Of a stretch of 64,000 nt of DNA, positions 20,608 through 29,444 are shown piece by piece (positions within the stretch are counted from its first letter, which is position 1; every line of letters begins with the position of its first letter). The notes below the pieces were generated by a model, which had not been told where the DNA came from, did not search any database, and was given only the letters and a program-made list of their open reading frames with translations. A program made the translations under genes and the position numbers. Where the stretch lies: NCBI RefSeq assembly GCF_018069625.1, contig NZ_CP072941.1:6882001-6946000 (forward strand). Reading direction: 5' to 3'. Source of the DNA: Streptomyces yatensis. Its GTDB lineage: Bacteria > Actinomycetota > Actinomycetes > Streptomycetales > Streptomycetaceae.

Positions 20608-22989
20608 ATGGCCACACCAACCACCACTACGCTCAATGTCGGTCCGAATCCGGCGGAGTGCGGCGAAACGGTGACCCTCACCGCGACCGTGGCACCCGCG
20701 CCCCCGGACGGTGAGACGGTTGACTTCATCATCAGCGCCGACGGACCCACGCTGACCGGGACCCTGGGCGGCGGCCAGGCCAGCGTCACGCTCAGCAATC
20801 TGAGCGTGGGCAGTCACACCGCCGCGGCCTTCTACCCGGGCGACGCGACCCTCGACCCGTCGAGCTCGCCCTTCGTGTCGTTCAATGTGGTTGCGGCGGC
20901 GACAACGACGACGGTCACCTCTATCACACCGGCTGCACCGGTATGCGGTCAGCAGGTGCAGGTGTGCGCGCAGGTTTCCGTGAACGGGCCGGGCACGTGT
21001 CAGCCGTCCGGTCAGGTGCAGTTCGCGTTCACCGGGGGCCCGACGGTGTTCGCGACGTTGGACGCCGCGGGGATGGCCTGTGCGACCGTCAGTTTGAACG
21101 CCGGATCCCACGCGTTCACGGTCACCTACCCGGGCACCGTCAGCACGGGGTCCTCGCAGGCCAACGGAACGGTGACGGTGGCTCAGGGGGCGTCGACAAC
21201 GGTGTTCTCCTCGTCGCCGGCGTCGCCGGTGTGCGGTGAGCCGGTGCAGTTGTGCGCGCAGGTCACGACGGACTCGCCCAGTACGTGTGCCCCGACGGGG
21301 TCTGTGACGTTCGCGGTTTCCGGTGGGCCGACCGTGGGCCCCGTGACGCTTGACGCGAGTGGCCAGGCGTGTGCGTCGACCAGTGCCATTCCGGTGGGCG
21401 CGCACTCGGTCACGGCCACCTATTCCGGATCAACCGATGTCGCGGGCTCCTCGGGCGGCGGGACGGTGACGGTCGGTCAGGCGGCGTCCACGACCGCGTT
21501 GACCATTACGCCCGCTTCTCCGGTGTGTGGTGAGTCGGTGACCTTGTGCGCGCAGGTGACCACGACGTCGCCCGGCACCTGCGCTCCGACCGGGATGGTG
21601 ACGTTCACGATCGCGGGTGGTCCGACGCTGACCGGGACGCTCGACGCGAGCGGTCAGGCGTGTGTGACGACCAGTGCCATTCCGGTGGGGACGCACGCGG
21701 TGACGGCCACCTACGCGGGCAACACAGGCGTCGCCGGCTCGTCGGCTTCGGGCTCCGTCACGGTCGGTCAGGGCGCCTCGACCACGACGGTCAGCTTCTT
21801 GCCCAGCTCGCCGGTGTGCGGCCAGCCGGTGACCTTGTGCGCGCAGGTGACCACGACGTCGCCCGCTACCTGCGCTCCGACCGGGATGGTGACGTTCACG
21901 ATCGCGGGTGGTCCGACGCTGACCGGGACGCTCGACGCGAGCGGTCAGGCGTGTGTGACGACCAGTGCCATTCCGGTGGGCGCGCACGCGGTGACGGCCA
22001 CCTACGCGGGCAACACAGGCGTCGCCGGCTCGTCGGGCTCCGCCACCATCACCGTGGGCCAGGCGGCGTCCACGACCGCGTTGACCATTACGCCCGCTTC
22101 CCCGGTGTGCGGCCAGCCGGTGACCTTGTGCGCGCAGGTGACCACGACGTCGCCCGGCACCTGCGTCCCGACCGGGATGGTGACGTTCACGATCGCGGGT
22201 GGTCCGACGCTGACCGGGACGCTGAACGCCAGTGGTCAGGCGTGTGTGACGACCAGTGCCATTCCGGTGGGCGCGCATGCGGTGACGGCCGCCTACGCGG
22301 GCAACACCGGCGTGGCGGGTTCGTCGGCGTCCAGCTCCGTCACCATCGGCCAGGCGAGCACCACGACCACGCTCACCTCCTCGCCGAACCCGTCCACCCC
22401 CGGCCAGAACGTGACCTTCACCGCCACCGTGGCCGCGGTGCCGCCGGCGACGGGCACACCGACCGGGACCGTCACCTTCGTGATCAGCGGCGGGCCCACC
22501 CTCACCGGCACGCTCAACGCCTCCGGTGTGGCCACGGCCAGCACCAGCACCCTCACCCCCGGCGCGCACACGGTCACGGCCACCTACGGCGGTGACACCT
22601 GCTTCGCCGGTTCCACCTCACCGACGATCACCCAGAACGTGGCCGCGGCGCCGACCGGGACCACCGTGACCGCCACTCCGGCCACCATCCGGCTGCGGTT
22701 CAACGGCACGCTGGTCATCCCGACCCTGAGCGCGACGCTGAGGGACGCGTCGAACAACCCGATCCCCGGCCAGACCCTCACCTTCGTCGCCAACTCGCTG
22801 GTGGGCCCGATCGCGCTGGGCAGCGCGGTCACCAACGCCAGCGGCACGGCGACGCTCAGCAATGTGACCGTTCCCCCGACCATCCTCACCGCCTCGACGT
22901 ACACCGCGTCCTTCGCGGGCGCCCCGGGCCTGAGCCCGTCGTCCGGCTCGGCCTCGCTGACCTTCCAGCCGTCGCCGATCCTGCCGTAA
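20608..22989 (+). CDS. Ig-like domain repeat protein (eight domains, no signal peptide)
   Basis: About 793 residues made almost entirely of bacterial Ig-like (Big_3-type) repeats of roughly 97 residues: six similar central or near-central repeats with a divergent first and last. Repeats 2-6 carry a cysteine set (PVCGQPVTLCAQV, TCAPTG, SGQACVTT), suggesting two disulfides per domain and an extracellular location. Yet the N-terminus (MATPTTTTLNVGPNP) shows no signal peptide, TM segment or sorting motif. The ATG at 20608 has GGAAGG 10 bases upstream; an ATG at 20536 adds 24 residues but no signal either. Repeats 4-6 are nearly identical at DNA level. A strong terminator follows. Function unknown. 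Confidence 0.75.
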   Translation: MATPTTTTLNVGPNPAECGETVTLTATVAPAPPDGETVDFIISADGPTLTGTLGGGQASVTLSNLSVGSHTAAAFYPGDATLDPSSSPFVSFNVVAAATTTTVTSITPAAPVCGQQVQVCAQVSVNGPGTCQPSGQVQFAFTGGPTVFATLDAAGMACATVSLNAGSHAFTVTYPGTVSTGSSQANGTVTVAQGASTTVFSSSPASPVCGEPVQLCAQVTTDSPSTCAPTGSVTFAVSGGPTVGPVTLDASGQACASTSAIPVGAHSVTATYSGSTDVAGSSGGGTVTVGQAASTTALTITPASPVCGESVTLCAQVTTTSPGTCAPTGMVTFTIAGGPTLTGTLDASGQACVTTSAIPVGTHAVTATYAGNTGVAGSSASGSVTVGQGASTTTVSFLPSSPVCGQPVTLCAQVTTTSPATCAPTGMVTFTIAGGPTLTGTLDASGQACVTTSAIPVGAHAVTATYAGNTGVAGSSGSATITVGQAASTTALTITPASPVCGQPVTLCAQVTTTSPGTCVPTGMVTFTIAGGPTLTGTLNASGQACVTTSAIPVGAHAVTAAYAGNTGVAGSSASSSVTIGQASTTTTLTSSPNPSTPGQNVTFTATVAAVPPATGTPTGTVTFVISGGPTLTGTLNASGVATASTSTLTPGAHTVTATYGGDTCFAGSTSPTITQNVAAAPTGTTVTATPATIRLRFNGTLVIPTLSATLRDASNNPIPGQTLTFVANSLVGPIALGSAVTNASGTATLSNVTVPPTILTASTYTASFAGAPGLSPSSGSASLTFQPSPILP
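21193..22356 (+). repeat. Near-identical ~291-bp in-frame repeats
   Basis: Repeat boundaries fall at 21193, 21487, 21778, 22069 and 22357, giving units of 294, 291, 291 and 288 bases. Units from 21487, 21778 and 22069 share long identical stretches, which implies recent duplication or gene conversion. Confidence 0.9.
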
Positions 22990-23022
22990 GGAGCTGAGGG
23001 CGCCCGCACACCGCGTATCGTC

Positions 23023-23054
23023 CGCGCCGGGCCGCCGCACAGCGGCCCGGCGCG
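23023..23054 (+). terminator. Terminator after Ig-like repeat gene
   Basis: CGCGCCGGGCCGC-CGCACA-GCGGCCCGGCGCG: perfect 13-bp stem, 6-nt loop, 34 bases after the stop. Confidence 0.8.
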
Positions 23055-23133
23055 GGCCGCCGCGTGCCCGGGGGCGGGCCGGGACCGGCTCCCCGTCCAC
23101 CCCACCGGCGTCATCGCCGGTCAACGCCCCGCA

Positions 23134-23139
23134 TATGCT
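23134..23139 (+). promoter_or_regulatory. -10 element of leaderless cytidine-deaminase-like gene
   Basis: TATGCT (TAnnnT) is 7 bases before the ATG at 23147. Confidence 0.5.
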
Positions 23140-23146
23140 CATCCGC

Positions 23147-23497
23147 ATGAGCGAAGCAGCGCAGCTGGACCCCGAAGACCGCAAGATCATCACGCTGGCC
23201 CGCTCCGTGCGGGCCCGTAACTCCGTGGCGGAGGGCGCCGCCGTCCGCGATGAGACGGGGCGCACGTATGTCGCCGGGACCGTGGCCCTCGACTCGCTGA
23301 AGCTGAGCGCCCTGCGGACCGCCGTCGCCATGGCCGTGGCGAGCGGTGCCACGTCCCTGGAGGCCGCGGCCGTGGTGACCGAGGCGGAGAGCGCCTCGGA
23401 CGAGGACCGCGCGGCCGTCCGGGACCTCGGTGGGGCCGGGACGCCGGTGCTGCTGGCGGGCCTCGACGGCACCCTGCGGGCCACGCTGCCGGCCTGA
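23147..23497 (+). CDS. Cytidine deaminase-like protein lacking catalytic residues
   Basis: Small protein of 116 residues found ahead of era in streptomycetes, usually labelled cytidine deaminase. The fold pattern is recognisable (LARSVRARNSVAEGAAVRDETGRTYVAG, then VALDSLKLSALRTAVAMAVASGA). However, the zinc motif expected as C/H-A-E is replaced by S-A-L around ALDSLKLSALR, and there is no PCxxC. It is therefore predicted to be catalytically inactive, perhaps structural or regulatory. The ATG at 23147 is chosen over the one at 23135 because TATGCT lies 7 bases upstream of it. Family membership is from pattern likeness. Confidence 0.7.
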   Translation: MSEAAQLDPEDRKIITLARSVRARNSVAEGAAVRDETGRTYVAGTVALDSLKLSALRTAVAMAVASGATSLEAAAVVTEAESASDEDRAAVRDLGGAGTPVLLAGLDGTLRATLPA

Positions 23498-23517
23498 CCG
23501 ACCCACCGGCCACCGGC

Positions 23518-23680
23518 GGTCGTACGGGGCCGGGACGACGGGCCGTACGGGGGCGGGACGGCTGGTTTCACGGGGCGCGGGACGACGGGCCGTACGGGGC
23601 CGGGACGGCTGGTTGTACGAGGCCGGGGCGACCGGCCGCACGAGGCCCGGGACGACTGGTCCGAGCGGGCCGGGGCATCG
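23518..23680 (+). repeat. ~23-bp G+C-rich tandem repeats before era
   Basis: About seven imperfect copies of a unit like GTACGGGGCCGGGACGACGG fill the space between the deaminase-like gene and era. Non-coding. Confidence 0.75.
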
Positions 23681-23682
23681 GG

Positions 23683-23688
23683 GAGAAT
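23683..23688 (+). promoter_or_regulatory. -10 element of leaderless era promoter
   Basis: GAGAAT lies 7 bases before the ATG at 23696. It matches the motif before hemW and recO (GACAAT). Confidence 0.4.
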
Positions 23689-23695
23689 GGGGTCC

Positions 23696-24709
23696 ATGAC
23701 TGCCGGTACCTCCCCGTCCCCGACCGAGCAGCGGGAGACCCCGCACCGCTCGGGCTTCGCCTGCTTCGTCGGCCGCCCCAACGCGGGCAAGTCGACCCTG
23801 ACCAATGCGCTGGTGGGGACGAAGGTCGCGATCACCTCGAACCGCCCGCAGACCACCCGCCACACCGTCCGCGGCATCGTGCACCGCCCCGAGGCCCAGC
23901 TGGTGCTCGTCGACACCCCTGGTCTGCACAAGCCGCGCACCCTGCTCGGCGAGCGGCTGAACGATGTCGTGCGCACCACCTGGGCCGAGGTCGACGTCAT
24001 CGGCTTCTGCCTGCCCGCCGACCAGAAGCTCGGCCCCGGCGACCGCTATATCGCCACCGAGCTGGCGGGGATCAAGAAGACCCCCAAGGTCGCGATCGTC
24101 ACCAAGACCGATCTCGTCGAGTCCGAGCAGCTGGCCCAGCAACTGATCGCCATCGACCGGCTCGGCACGGAGCTGGGCATCGAATGGGCCGAGATCGTCC
24201 CGGTGTCGGCCGTGGACGCGGAAAAGGTGGGGGCGGGACGCGGTCCCTCGGCTGAGGGCGGTGGCCGGAGAGGGGCCGGCCAGGTGGGCCTGCTGGCGGA
24301 TCTGCTGGTCCCGCTGCTGCCCGAGGGCCCGGCGCTCTACCCCGAGGGCGACCTCACCGACGAGCCCGAGCAGGTCATGGTCGCCGAGCTGATCCGGGAG
24401 GCCGCGCTGGAGGGCGTACGGGACGAACTGCCGCACTCCATCGCGGTGGTCGTGGAGGAGATGCTGCCCCGCGAGGACCGCCCCGCGGACCGGCCGCTCC
24501 TCGACATCCACGCCAACCTGTACATCGAGCGGCCCAGCCAGAAGGGCATCATCATCGGCCCCAAGGGACGCCGCCTCAAGGAGGTCGGCACCAAGTCCCG
24601 CAAGCACATCGAGGCGCTGCTGGGTACGCCGGTCTTCCTCGACCTTCATGTGAAGGTCGCCAAGGACTGGCAGCGCGACCCGAAGCAGCTGCGGAAGCTG
24701 GGGTTCTGA
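23696..24709 (+). CDS. era: GTPase Era
   Basis: Essential GTPase that binds 16S rRNA and the 30S subunit during assembly. It has about 337 residues: G1 GRPNAGKST, G3 DTPGLH, G4 TKTD, then a C-terminal KH domain (RPSQKGIIIGPKGRRLKEVG). Odd feature: between the G5-region VPVSAVDA and LLADLLVPLLPE there is a roughly 20-residue Gly/Arg-rich insert (VGAGRGPSAEGGGRRGAGQ). It is absent from the Era proteins I know, and may be a surface loop. The ATG at 23696 lacks a ribosome site and is probably leaderless. ybeY and phoH, functional partners in rRNA maturation, lie upstream. Confidence 0.95.
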   Translation: MTAGTSPSPTEQRETPHRSGFACFVGRPNAGKSTLTNALVGTKVAITSNRPQTTRHTVRGIVHRPEAQLVLVDTPGLHKPRTLLGERLNDVVRTTWAEVDVIGFCLPADQKLGPGDRYIATELAGIKKTPKVAIVTKTDLVESEQLAQQLIAIDRLGTELGIEWAEIVPVSAVDAEKVGAGRGPSAEGGGRRGAGQVGLLADLLVPLLPEGPALYPEGDLTDEPEQVMVAELIREAALEGVRDELPHSIAVVVEEMLPREDRPADRPLLDIHANLYIERPSQKGIIIGPKGRRLKEVGTKSRKHIEALLGTPVFLDLHVKVAKDWQRDPKQLRKLGF

Positions 24710-24714
24710 GCCGT

Positions 24715-24815
24715 CCCACGCCGCCGCGGAGGCGGGGGTTCTGGCCGGGCCCACGCCGTTGCGGAAGATGGGCGTGGTGAGCCTGGCCCACGCCGCCGCG
24801 GAGGCGGGGGTTCTG
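24715..24815 (+). repeat. 36-bp spaced direct repeats between era and emfourin genes
   Basis: A 29-bp block beginning CCCACGCCGCCGCGGAGG occurs identically at 24715-24743 and 24787-24815, with a diverged copy starting at 24750. Each perfect copy contains the small hairpin CCGCC-GCGGA-GGCGG. They lie between convergent genes and may serve as a bidirectional terminator. Confidence 0.7.
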
Positions 24816-24833
24816 AGCCCCCGTCGAGCGCCC

Positions 24834-25100
24834 CTACGCGCCTTCCTTCAGCACCGTGCGGATCAGTTCCCGCTGGGCGTCGCTCAGATGGGGGTCCGCG
24901 GCGTGGACGGTGCGGCCGTCGACGGTGATCTCGTACTGGAAGCCGTCGGGGACGCCGCGGGCGGCCGTGATGTGGCCGGTCTCGACGGCCTGGTGGGCCA
25001 GGGCGTCCAGATGCGTGGCGTCGGGCCGGCCGGTGGTGTCCAGCTCGGCCCGGCGCTCGATTCCGGCGAAACCGCCGGTGCGGGTGACGGAGATGCGCAT
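24834..25100 (-). CDS. Emfourin-type inhibitor of protealysin-like M4 protease
   Basis: An 88-residue protein with the pattern of the emfourin family (MRISVTRTGGFAGIERRAELDT, later GFQYEITVDGRTVHAADPHLSD and a terminal LIRTVLKEG). Known emfourins are small cytoplasmic proteins that inhibit protealysin-like M4 metalloproteases and are co-encoded with them. Here the gene follows an M4 protease on the same strand after 27 bases, so it should control or protect against that enzyme. Assignment rests on sequence pattern plus context. Confidence 0.82.
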   Translation of the reverse strand: MRISVTRTGGFAGIERRAELDTTGRPDATHLDALAHQAVETGHITAARGVPDGFQYEITVDGRTVHAADPHLSDAQRELIRTVLKEGA

Positions 25101-25127
25101 GGCTCCATCACTACCCGATGGCGTGCT

Positions 25128-26237
25128 CTACCGCGCGCCCACGCGGGCCCGCAGATCGGTGATGCCCACCCCGGCCCACGCCTCCTGCACCGCCGTCTGC
25201 TCCTCGCCCTCGCCGTAGCGGGCGTGCGCGGCGGCGACCGTGAGGTGGGCGAAATCGGCGAACTCCGCGTCGGAGGCCAGATCGCCGCCGGTCAGCACGT
25301 CGAACCAGATCTGCCCGGCGCGCTCCCAGGCGTTGCCGCCCAGGGCGGTGGCGGCCAGGTAGAAGGCGTGGTTGGGGATGCCGGAGTTGATGTGGACGCC
25401 GCCGTTGTCGCGCGAGGTGCGGACGTAGTCGTCCATCGTGCCCGGCTGCGGGTCCTTTCCCAGCACATCGTCGTCGTACGCCGTGCCCGGGGCCTTCATC
25501 GAGCGCAGGGCCACCCCGGTGACCCGGTCCGTCAGCAGCCCCGCGCCGATCAGCCAGTCGGCCTCCTCGGCGCTGTGGCCGAGCACATGCTGCTTGACCA
25601 GTGAGCCGAAGACGTCGGACATCGACTCGTTGAGCGCCCCGGACTGGCCGAAGTACTCGAGGTTGGCGGTGTACTGCGTGACGCCGTGGGTGAGCTCGTG
25701 GGCCATGACGTCGACCGGGATGGTGAAGTCCAGGAAGACCTCGCCGTCCCCGTCGCCGAAGACCATCTGCTCGCCGTCCCAGAAGGCGTTGTTGTAGTCC
25801 TCGCTGTAGTGGACGCTCGCGCTCAGCGGCAGGCCGGAGTCGTCGATCGAGCGCCTGCCGTACGCCTTGAGGAAGAGCTCGAAGGTCGCGCCGAGCCCGT
25901 CGTAGGCGCGGTTCACCGAGTCGTCCCCGCTCGCCTGGTCGCCCTCGCCGCGCACCTTCTTCCCCGGCAGCGAGGTCTTGCGGTGGGCGTCGTAGACGGT
26001 GCGCTCGGGCTTGTCGGAGGGCGCGGCGGCCCGCGCGGCGGGGACCCCGCGCACGGTGGTGATCCGGCGGCGGGTGCGCTGCAGGGCGTCGTGCTCCAGG
26101 GTGCGGCGGGCGAGATCGGCCAGCGAGGCGTCCTCGGCATGGGACAGCTTGTCGAGGACATGCGGCGGCACGATCGTGCAGAAGGTGCCACGGCGGTGAC
26201 TGCGGGCCTGCGCGGGGGCATTGGCGTTGGCGTCCAT
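25128..26237 (-). CDS. Protealysin-like M4 metalloprotease
   Basis: Thermolysin-family zinc protease of 369 residues. There is no signal peptide. Instead the N-terminus has a short protealysin-type propeptide (FCTIVPPHVLDKL, residues 19-31), typical of M4 enzymes that lack a classical secretion signal. The zinc site HELTH is at 180-184 (H180, E181, H184), with the third ligand in GALNESMSD (E204) and the catalytic His in GGVHINSGIPNHAFY. The ATG at 26237 is chosen over a GTG at 26273 because GTGACA-17-GACATT ends 7 bases upstream of it. It forms an operon with the downstream emfourin gene. Confidence 0.9.
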   Translation of the reverse strand: MDANANAPAQARSHRRGTFCTIVPPHVLDKLSHAEDASLADLARRTLEHDALQRTRRRITTVRGVPAARAAAPSDKPERTVYDAHRKTSLPGKKVRGEGDQASGDDSVNRAYDGLGATFELFLKAYGRRSIDDSGLPLSASVHYSEDYNNAFWDGEQMVFGDGDGEVFLDFTIPVDVMAHELTHGVTQYTANLEYFGQSGALNESMSDVFGSLVKQHVLGHSAEEADWLIGAGLLTDRVTGVALRSMKAPGTAYDDDVLGKDPQPGTMDDYVRTSRDNGGVHINSGIPNHAFYLAATALGGNAWERAGQIWFDVLTGGDLASDAEFADFAHLTVAAAHARYGEGEEQTAVQEAWAGVGITDLRARVGAR

Positions 26238-26244
26238 GGCTGGC

Positions 26245-26273
26245 AATGTCGCACCACGTGAGGTGCGTGTCAC
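26245..26273 (-). promoter_or_regulatory. Promoter of M4 protease-emfourin operon
   Basis: On the minus strand, GTGACA (26273-26268), a 17-base spacer, then GACATT (26250-26245), 7 bases from the ATG at 26237. The layout predicts a leaderless message. Confidence 0.6.
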
Positions 26274-26380
26274 GCCTTGCGGTCATGATTGCTGAAATCG
26301 AGTGGAAGATGTGTATTCCTCCGTAGACCATGTTGTCGTCCGCATGGTGATACAGGTCCGCCGCGTCGGGGTGTCTCGGT

Positions 26381-26386
26381 TAGGCT
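26381..26386 (+). promoter_or_regulatory. -10 element for the leu leader
   Basis: TAGGCT lies 10 bases before the leader-peptide ATG. No clear -35 is seen. Confidence 0.4.
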
Positions 26387-26396
26387 GCTCCGCATC

Positions 26397-26444
26397 ATGC
26401 GTTTCGGGCTGCTTCTTCTTAGCTGCCGCGGCGAGGGCCTGTAG
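26397..26444 (+). CDS. leuA leader peptide
   Basis: A 15-residue reading frame encodes MRFGLLLLSCRGEGL. It has four consecutive leucine codons, CTG CTT CTT CTT; CTT is uncommon in such a G+C-rich genome, which would heighten sensitivity to leucyl-tRNA supply. It lies 127 bases ahead of leuA, followed by overlapping alternative hairpins. This is the known layout of streptomycete leucine-leader control of leuA. Confidence 0.85.
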   Translation: MRFGLLLLSCRGEGL

Positions 26445-26465
26445 TCGAAGGCCGACCCCCTCCCC

Positions 26466-28368
<1,903 letters not shown>

Positions 28369-28445
28369 TTTTTTCGGCGCGTCGATGATCTCTCGGCCGA
28401 CGGATCCGACGGGCTCATCACCCCGTTGACCTTGTCACCCACACG

Positions 28446-28477
28446 GGCCCCGTTCACCATGCGAGGTGGGCGGGGCC
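28446..28477 (+). terminator. leuA terminator
   Basis: GGCCCCGTTCACC-ATGCGA-GGTGGGCGGGGCC: 13-pair stem with two G-U pairs, followed by TCGGGTTT. Confidence 0.75.
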
Positions 28478-28509
28478 TCGGGTTTGGCCTGTTGTCTCCG
28501 TTCGGGGTA

Positions 28510-28539
28510 CTGACGTCACATCATGGATGTGGCTAGCAT
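28510..28539 (+). promoter_or_regulatory. Promoter of the TerB-like gene
   Basis: CTGACG (28510-28515) and TAGCAT (28534-28539), spacer 18 bases. The -35 overlaps the palindrome TGACGTCA. Confidence 0.5.
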
Positions 28540-28583
28540 CACGTCAACGCGGCAACGTGGCCGAAGCGTTATGGAGGTGTGAC

Positions 28584-29294
28584 GTGGTGCACCGGCGAGC
28601 CCGCCGTGACCGGGACCTGTGTGTGGTAGGCGTGCGCACTCTGTGGCGGACCGTCGGCGATGGTGAGTTCTTCTGCCCCGAATGCGGAGGTGACCGCAAC
28701 TTCCGCCGCCGTACCGGCCGCCGCCGCATCGTGGTGCTCGGCCTCCCCGTGCTGCCGCGCGGACCGGTCGCACCCATCGTGGAATGCGCGGCCTGCGGCA
28801 GCCGCTACGGCACGGAGGTGCTCGACCACCCCACGACCATCCGCTTCTCCGCGATGCTCCGCGACGCGGTGCACACCGTGGCCCTCGCGGTCCTCGCCGC
28901 GGGCGGCACCGAGGCGACGGCGGTCCGGCAGGTCGCGGTCGGCGCGGTGCGCGCCGCCGGGTTCGCCGACTGCAGCGAGGACCAGCTCCTCGCGCTCATC
29001 GAGGCGCTCGCCGCCGACACCGGGCGGCTCCCGGGCGCGTGCGGCGAGCGCGACGGCCTGGACCCGTGCGGTACGGCGCTGGCCATCGAGCTGCATGAGG
29101 CCCTGGAGCCGCTGGCCCCGCATCTGGCCCCCACCGGCCGGGAGGCGATCCTCCTCCAGGGCGCCCGGATCGCCGTGGCCGACGGGCCGTACCGCCCGGC
29201 CGAGCGCGCGGTCCTGGAAACCGTCGGCCGGGCCCTGATGATCTGCCCGGACGACACGGCCCGGCTGCTGGCAGCGACGCGGGCCGCGTTCTGA
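28584..29294 (+). CDS. TerB-like protein with N-terminal zinc ribbon
   Basis: About 236 residues. The N-terminus has a treble-clef/zinc-ribbon pair: CPECGG near residue 31 and CAACGS near 71. The rest (about 85-236) is an all-helical TerB/DjlA-like domain (AMLRDAVHTVALAVLAAGG, IAVADGPYRPAERAVLETVGRAL). TerB domains bind divalent metals in stress systems; a specific role in tellurite resistance is not implied by one domain. Start: GTG at 28584 with GGAGG 6 bases upstream; GTG at 28587 is equally possible. Confidence 0.75.
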   Translation: MVHRRARRDRDLCVVGVRTLWRTVGDGEFFCPECGGDRNFRRRTGRRRIVVLGLPVLPRGPVAPIVECAACGSRYGTEVLDHPTTIRFSAMLRDAVHTVALAVLAAGGTEATAVRQVAVGAVRAAGFADCSEDQLLALIEALAADTGRLPGACGERDGLDPCGTALAIELHEALEPLAPHLAPTGREAILLQGARIAVADGPYRPAERAVLETVGRALMICPDDTARLLAATRAAF

Positions 29295-29444
29295 AGCCAC
29301 AAGGGAGGCGCTCTGAAACGGAGATTCCGGTTCGCCTCCGTACTCCCCCGGGAGTAATCGGCCCCCTCCCGCCCCCGGCGCAGTAGCCGCCATCTCCGTC
29401 GCCGGCGCGACGTATCGGCGCCCCCGCGCCGGAAGCCTGGGGGC

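Noticed and set aside
21487..22356. Regular ~291-bp repeats considered as a CRISPR-like or modular synthase array.
   Set aside because: Repeats are in frame, encode Ig-like domains, and have no unique spacers or carrier/condensation motifs.
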